Assembly (NCBI GenBank): GCA_951812535.1
Contig: CATOSK010000003.1
Coordinates: 283,001-347,000, forward strand
Length of the DNA stretch: 64,000 bases
Direction: 5' to 3'
Origin: an uncultured Dehalococcoidia bacterium
Lineage (GTDB): Bacteria > Chloroflexota > Dehalococcoidia > Lucifugimonadales > UBA3495
Below the pieces are notes generated by a model. The model did not search any database. It was not told where the DNA came from and saw only the letters and a list, made by a program, of their open reading frames with translations. How positions within the stretch are numbered: the first letter of the stretch is position 1; every line of letters starts with the position of its first letter. The position numbers were made by a program, and so were the translations under genes. Shown here in pieces: positions 61,660 through 64,000 of this stretch.

Positions 61660-62577
61660 TTAATCGTACCTGATTCTGGGGTTGACGTAGGCGTACAGGA
61701 TGTCCACCAACAGGGCAGTGACTATATAGAAGAACCCAGCTGCCAACACCGTTGCCTGGACTACGGCGAAGTCCCGGGTTTGGATTCCCTGCAGCATTAG
61801 TTGGCCAATACCTGGCCAAGCAAAGACCACCTCTACGGCAACTGAACCGTTGAGGAGTCCAGCCAACGTCAGTCCTGAGAATGTCAGCAAAGGAATGACC
61901 GCGTTCTTAAGGGCGTGTTTCCAGACAACCAATCTCTCGTTTAGTCCCTTGACCCGGGCAAACTTTACGTATTCGCTGTCCAGGACTTCCAGCATGCTTG
62001 ATCGTCCCAACCGCACCATTCCCGCCATCGCGGACCAACCCAGAACGAAGGCAGGCAGAACGAAGTGCTCGATACCCCCTCTTCCGAAGGTGGGTAGCCA
62101 CCCCAAAATGGCGCCAAAAAACATGATCAGCATGATGGCGATCCAGAAGTTGGGTGTGGCGATTCCCATGATCGCGAAAAGCTTGCCAAAGTTGTCCAGG
62201 AACCCGTCTCGTTTAACTGCCGACAAGATCCCCAAAGGGACTCCGACGATGACCGACAGCGCAAAAGCGGCACCCGCCAGTTGCAGAGTGGCCGGAAGAC
62301 GGGCCATCAGGATATCCCGGGCGGGCCGTCCCTTGAGGAAGGAGGTGCCGAAATCCAGTCGCGCTATGTCCGTCAGGAAGTCTGCGTATTGGACAATGAG
62401 AGGCCGGTCCAGCCCGAAGTTCTTTTTGAGTTGCTCGTAGTCTGCTTCAGTGGTTTCCGGCCCAAGCAGGTAGTCGGCCGTGTTGCCCGTAAGGTGAACA
62501 CTAAGGAACACAGCCAAGCTCAAGATTAGCAGCGTCATAATTGCCTGGGCTACCCGTGTGAGTATGTAACGTTGCAT
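61660..62577 (-). CDS. Peptide/nickel-type ABC transporter permease (DppB-like), operon 2
   Basis: 305 residues, the same length as the operon 1 copy, beginning MQRYILTRVAQAIMTLLILS and ending NPRIRYD. It shows GLDRPLIVQYADFL, GILSAVKRDGFLDNFGKLFA, LGRSSMLEVLDSEYVKFARV and LNERLVVWKHALKNAVIP. It is 14 bases from the DppC-like start. No ATP-binding subunit is encoded within the window for either operon. Confidence 0.94.
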   Translation of the reverse strand: MQRYILTRVAQAIMTLLILSLAVFLSVHLTGNTADYLLGPETTEADYEQLKKNFGLDRPLIVQYADFLTDIARLDFGTSFLKGRPARDILMARLPATLQLAGAAFALSVIVGVPLGILSAVKRDGFLDNFGKLFAIMGIATPNFWIAIMLIMFFGAILGWLPTFGRGGIEHFVLPAFVLGWSAMAGMVRLGRSSMLEVLDSEYVKFARVKGLNERLVVWKHALKNAVIPLLTFSGLTLAGLLNGSVAVEVVFAWPGIGQLMLQGIQTRDFAVVQATVLAAGFFYIVTALLVDILYAYVNPRIRYD

Positions 62578-62610
62578 GAAGTGTCCTTGCCCGGGGATAT
62601 GCCAAGGCCA

Positions 62611-62640
62611 CCGGCGGAGAGGTCGTTGCCTCTCCGCCGG
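62611..62640 (-). promoter_or_regulatory. Intercistronic hairpin between the binding protein and permease genes, operon 2
   Basis: CCGGCGGAGAGG (62611-62622), loop TCGTTG, CCTCTCCGCCGG (62629-62640): perfect 12-bp stem placed as in operon 1 but with different sequence, so the position rather than the sequence is conserved. Confidence 0.72.
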
Positions 62641-62696
62641 CTGGCCGGTTGATTACACGCTGGTTGAGTGGCTCCAGGGAAGAGCCTTGGGCCCGT

Positions 62697-64000
62697 TTAT
62701 TGGTCCGCCAGCACAATGGTGTGGTAAGCAGAGGGGTAGAACGCTAGCGGCAGCGGTTCCCAACTCTCGATGCGAGGTCCCACGCCCCACTGAACATGGA
62801 CATAGCCCATCGCCATTTCATAGTGTTCTTCCCTGAGCCTGACAAAGACGTCATGCCAGACTTCGTCAATCTGGGCCGGGTCGAACACCGACAGGGCTTC
62901 CTGAACCTGGTTCACGATTTCCGGCGTGTGGCTCCAATTGCCGCCCTTCGACCCATCCTTGGGAGCGGTTCCATAACTGGAGCGGGCAGCACTGCGGCCA
63001 TCCCGGCGAGCTTCATTGTCCCGCCACAAGATCTGGCCAGCCAGCGGGTCGCGGGCCTTGGTGGCCTTCTTCAGGGCGGTCTCGTCGCCGACGCGAACCT
63101 CGGTATCCAGGCCGAGCTCGTCCTTCCAGTAGTTGGCAGCCAACTGAGCGGATTCGGGCAGGAAGGGCACGGCCCGAGACGACCACGTATTTACGATAAG
63201 CTTTCCGAATCCCTCTCCATTGGGATAGCCGGCCTCGGCCATAAGTTCCCTGGCCTTGTCCGGGTCGTAAGGGAAGGGATCAAGCGCGGGGCTGTAACCA
63301 ATGGAGCTTGGAGTCACGTGGGCCCAACCCTTGGCCTCGAAAATCTCCGGTCCGCCAAAAAGGTCGTCGCGGAGCGCATCCTTATCGATGGCATAGCCCA
63401 AGGCCTGCCGGACGCGCTTGTCATTGCAAGGCAGGTTAGGATAGTAGTCCCAACCGCAACCAATGAACATTATGCGAAGGTAAGAAGCTTCAGGACCGAC
63501 GATGACTTGTCCGCCCCCTGCCTCTACCTGATCCTTGGTAGCCAAGCTGACCGGGGCTATGTCTGCATCCCCAGCCCGCAACGCGGCAGCCCGGGTAGAC
63601 TCTTCCGGTATCTTGCGAAGGTCGAGGAACTTGAAGGGGACCCGGCGGTCCTCGGCGTAGTATTGGTCGAATCTCTCGAAGGACATGACCTCGTCCTCGA
63701 CTTGACGGGTCATCGCCATAATGCCGGCGCCGATAGGATTCTGGTCGTAATCGACCATCGCTTCGGCGTCATGAATTGTTGCCATATCGCCCGCGGGGCG
63801 AATTATGCCCTGGCAAGCTCCGCTGGCGTCGGAAATAAATCCTTCGAAGCTGGAATCAATGTTTGCATGGGTTATGCTGACCTGTTGGGGTCCTATCAGG
63901 TCAATCAACTCCACGTTGGAGGCCATATTCGCAGCGCTGGAGCTAGTCGCCACTTCCTGGGCTCCGGGGCCCCAGGCCTGCAACCAGGTAAACAGCAGGT
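62697..64000 (-). CDS. Family 5 extracellular solute-binding protein, operon 2 (N-terminus beyond the window)
   Basis: About 434 C-terminal residues are visible; the frame is still open at the right edge (LLFTWLQAWGPGAQEV). Landmarks are MSFERFDQYYAEDRRVPF, RVRQALGYAIDKDALRDDLF, DPFPYDPDKARELMAEAGY and a C-terminal YVHVQWGVGPRIESWEPLP that parallels NAPWGVGPRILTWNPFP in the operon 1 protein. It is the same family but clearly diverged, so the two transporters probably differ in ligand. Confidence 0.9.
   Translation of the reverse strand, partial: LLFTWLQAWGPGAQEVATSSSAANMASNVELIDLIGPQQVSITHANIDSSFEGFISDASGACQGIIRPAGDMATIHDAEAMVDYDQNPIGAGIMAMTRQVEDEVMSFERFDQYYAEDRRVPFKFLDLRKIPEESTRAAALRAGDADIAPVSLATKDQVEAGGGQVIVGPEASYLRIMFIGCGWDYYPNLPCNDKRVRQALGYAIDKDALRDDLFGGPEIFEAKGWAHVTPSSIGYSPALDPFPYDPDKARELMAEAGYPNGEGFGKLIVNTWSSRAVPFLPESAQLAANYWKDELGLDTEVRVGDETALKKATKARDPLAGQILWRDNEARRDGRSAARSSYGTAPKDGSKGGNWSHTPEIVNQVQEALSVFDPAQIDEVWHDVFVRLREEHYEMAMGYVHVQWGVGPRIESWEPLPLAFYPSAYHTIVLADQ

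Noticed and set aside
1-64000. CRISPR arrays, rRNA genes, toxin-antitoxin or restriction systems
   Set aside because: No regularly spaced repeats, rRNA signatures or recognisable defence gene pairs were seen.

Overview
The window is GC-rich and bacterial. The gene content points to a Chloroflexota member, most likely a Dehalococcoidia/SAR202-type marine or host-associated lineage; this is an inference, since no rRNA gene is present. The hints are a flavin-dependent luciferase-type oxidoreductase, a double-length family III CoA-transferase, a DUF35 plus thiolase-like pair, a DUF1800/DUF1501/NHL trio, a stand-alone 2-oxoacid:ferredoxin oxidoreductase, duplicated family 5 peptide ABC transporters and a small sulfite-oxidase-like molybdoprotein.

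Region by region. 1-8.6 kb: catabolic and lipid genes, namely a luciferase-like oxidoreductase (cut by the window edge), a spermidine-synthase-like protein, a front-end fatty-acid desaturase, a tandem-fused CoA-transferase, a small HAD protein, and a DUF35/thiolase-like operon with a clean sigma70-type promoter. 8.6-11.5 kb: one large surface protein with GLUG repeats. 11.5-28.9 kb: an accessory zone dominated by decay. It holds an IS630 element inserted exactly inside an IS5-type transposase gene, a MidA-type methyltransferase, a broken DUF4145 gene, a broken polytopic membrane protein, an intact FutA/FbpA-type iron-binding lipoprotein next to a broken putative iron-associated protein, a broken membrane phosphodiesterase, an IS701-type element with CTAA target duplication, tRNA-Thr(CGT), a truncated tyrosine recombinase, an IS21/IS701 chimeric transposase remnant, and a broken VirE-type primase-helicase with two in-frame TAG codons.

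29-53.8 kb is mostly orderly. korA-korB has its own promoter. A DUF1800-DUF1501-NHL trio follows, with one frameshift in DUF1800, then a staphylococcal-nuclease-like protein and an S9 peptidase. Next is a dense plus-strand housekeeping run: rplS, priA, def, a CCA-adding-type nucleotidyltransferase, secD, secF, endonuclease IV, a mini-zincin, pgpA, apt, an MBL hydrolase, an acidic-tailed unknown and a site-2 protease. 53.8-64 kb is on the minus strand: a molybdoprotein/flavin reductase pair, an amidohydrolase, and two paralogous peptide ABC operons ordered substrate-binding protein, DppB-like, DppC-like. Both carry a strong hairpin between the binding-protein and permease genes.

Two dispersed non-coding repeat families are visible (copies at 3326 and 55355; copies at 32204 and 39671), plus a small palindrome found both in one of these repeats and inside a dead transposase. 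Many broken genes are broken by one-base indels at short homopolymers, so some breaks could be assembly errors. The nested insertions, truncations and the chimera cannot be explained that way.
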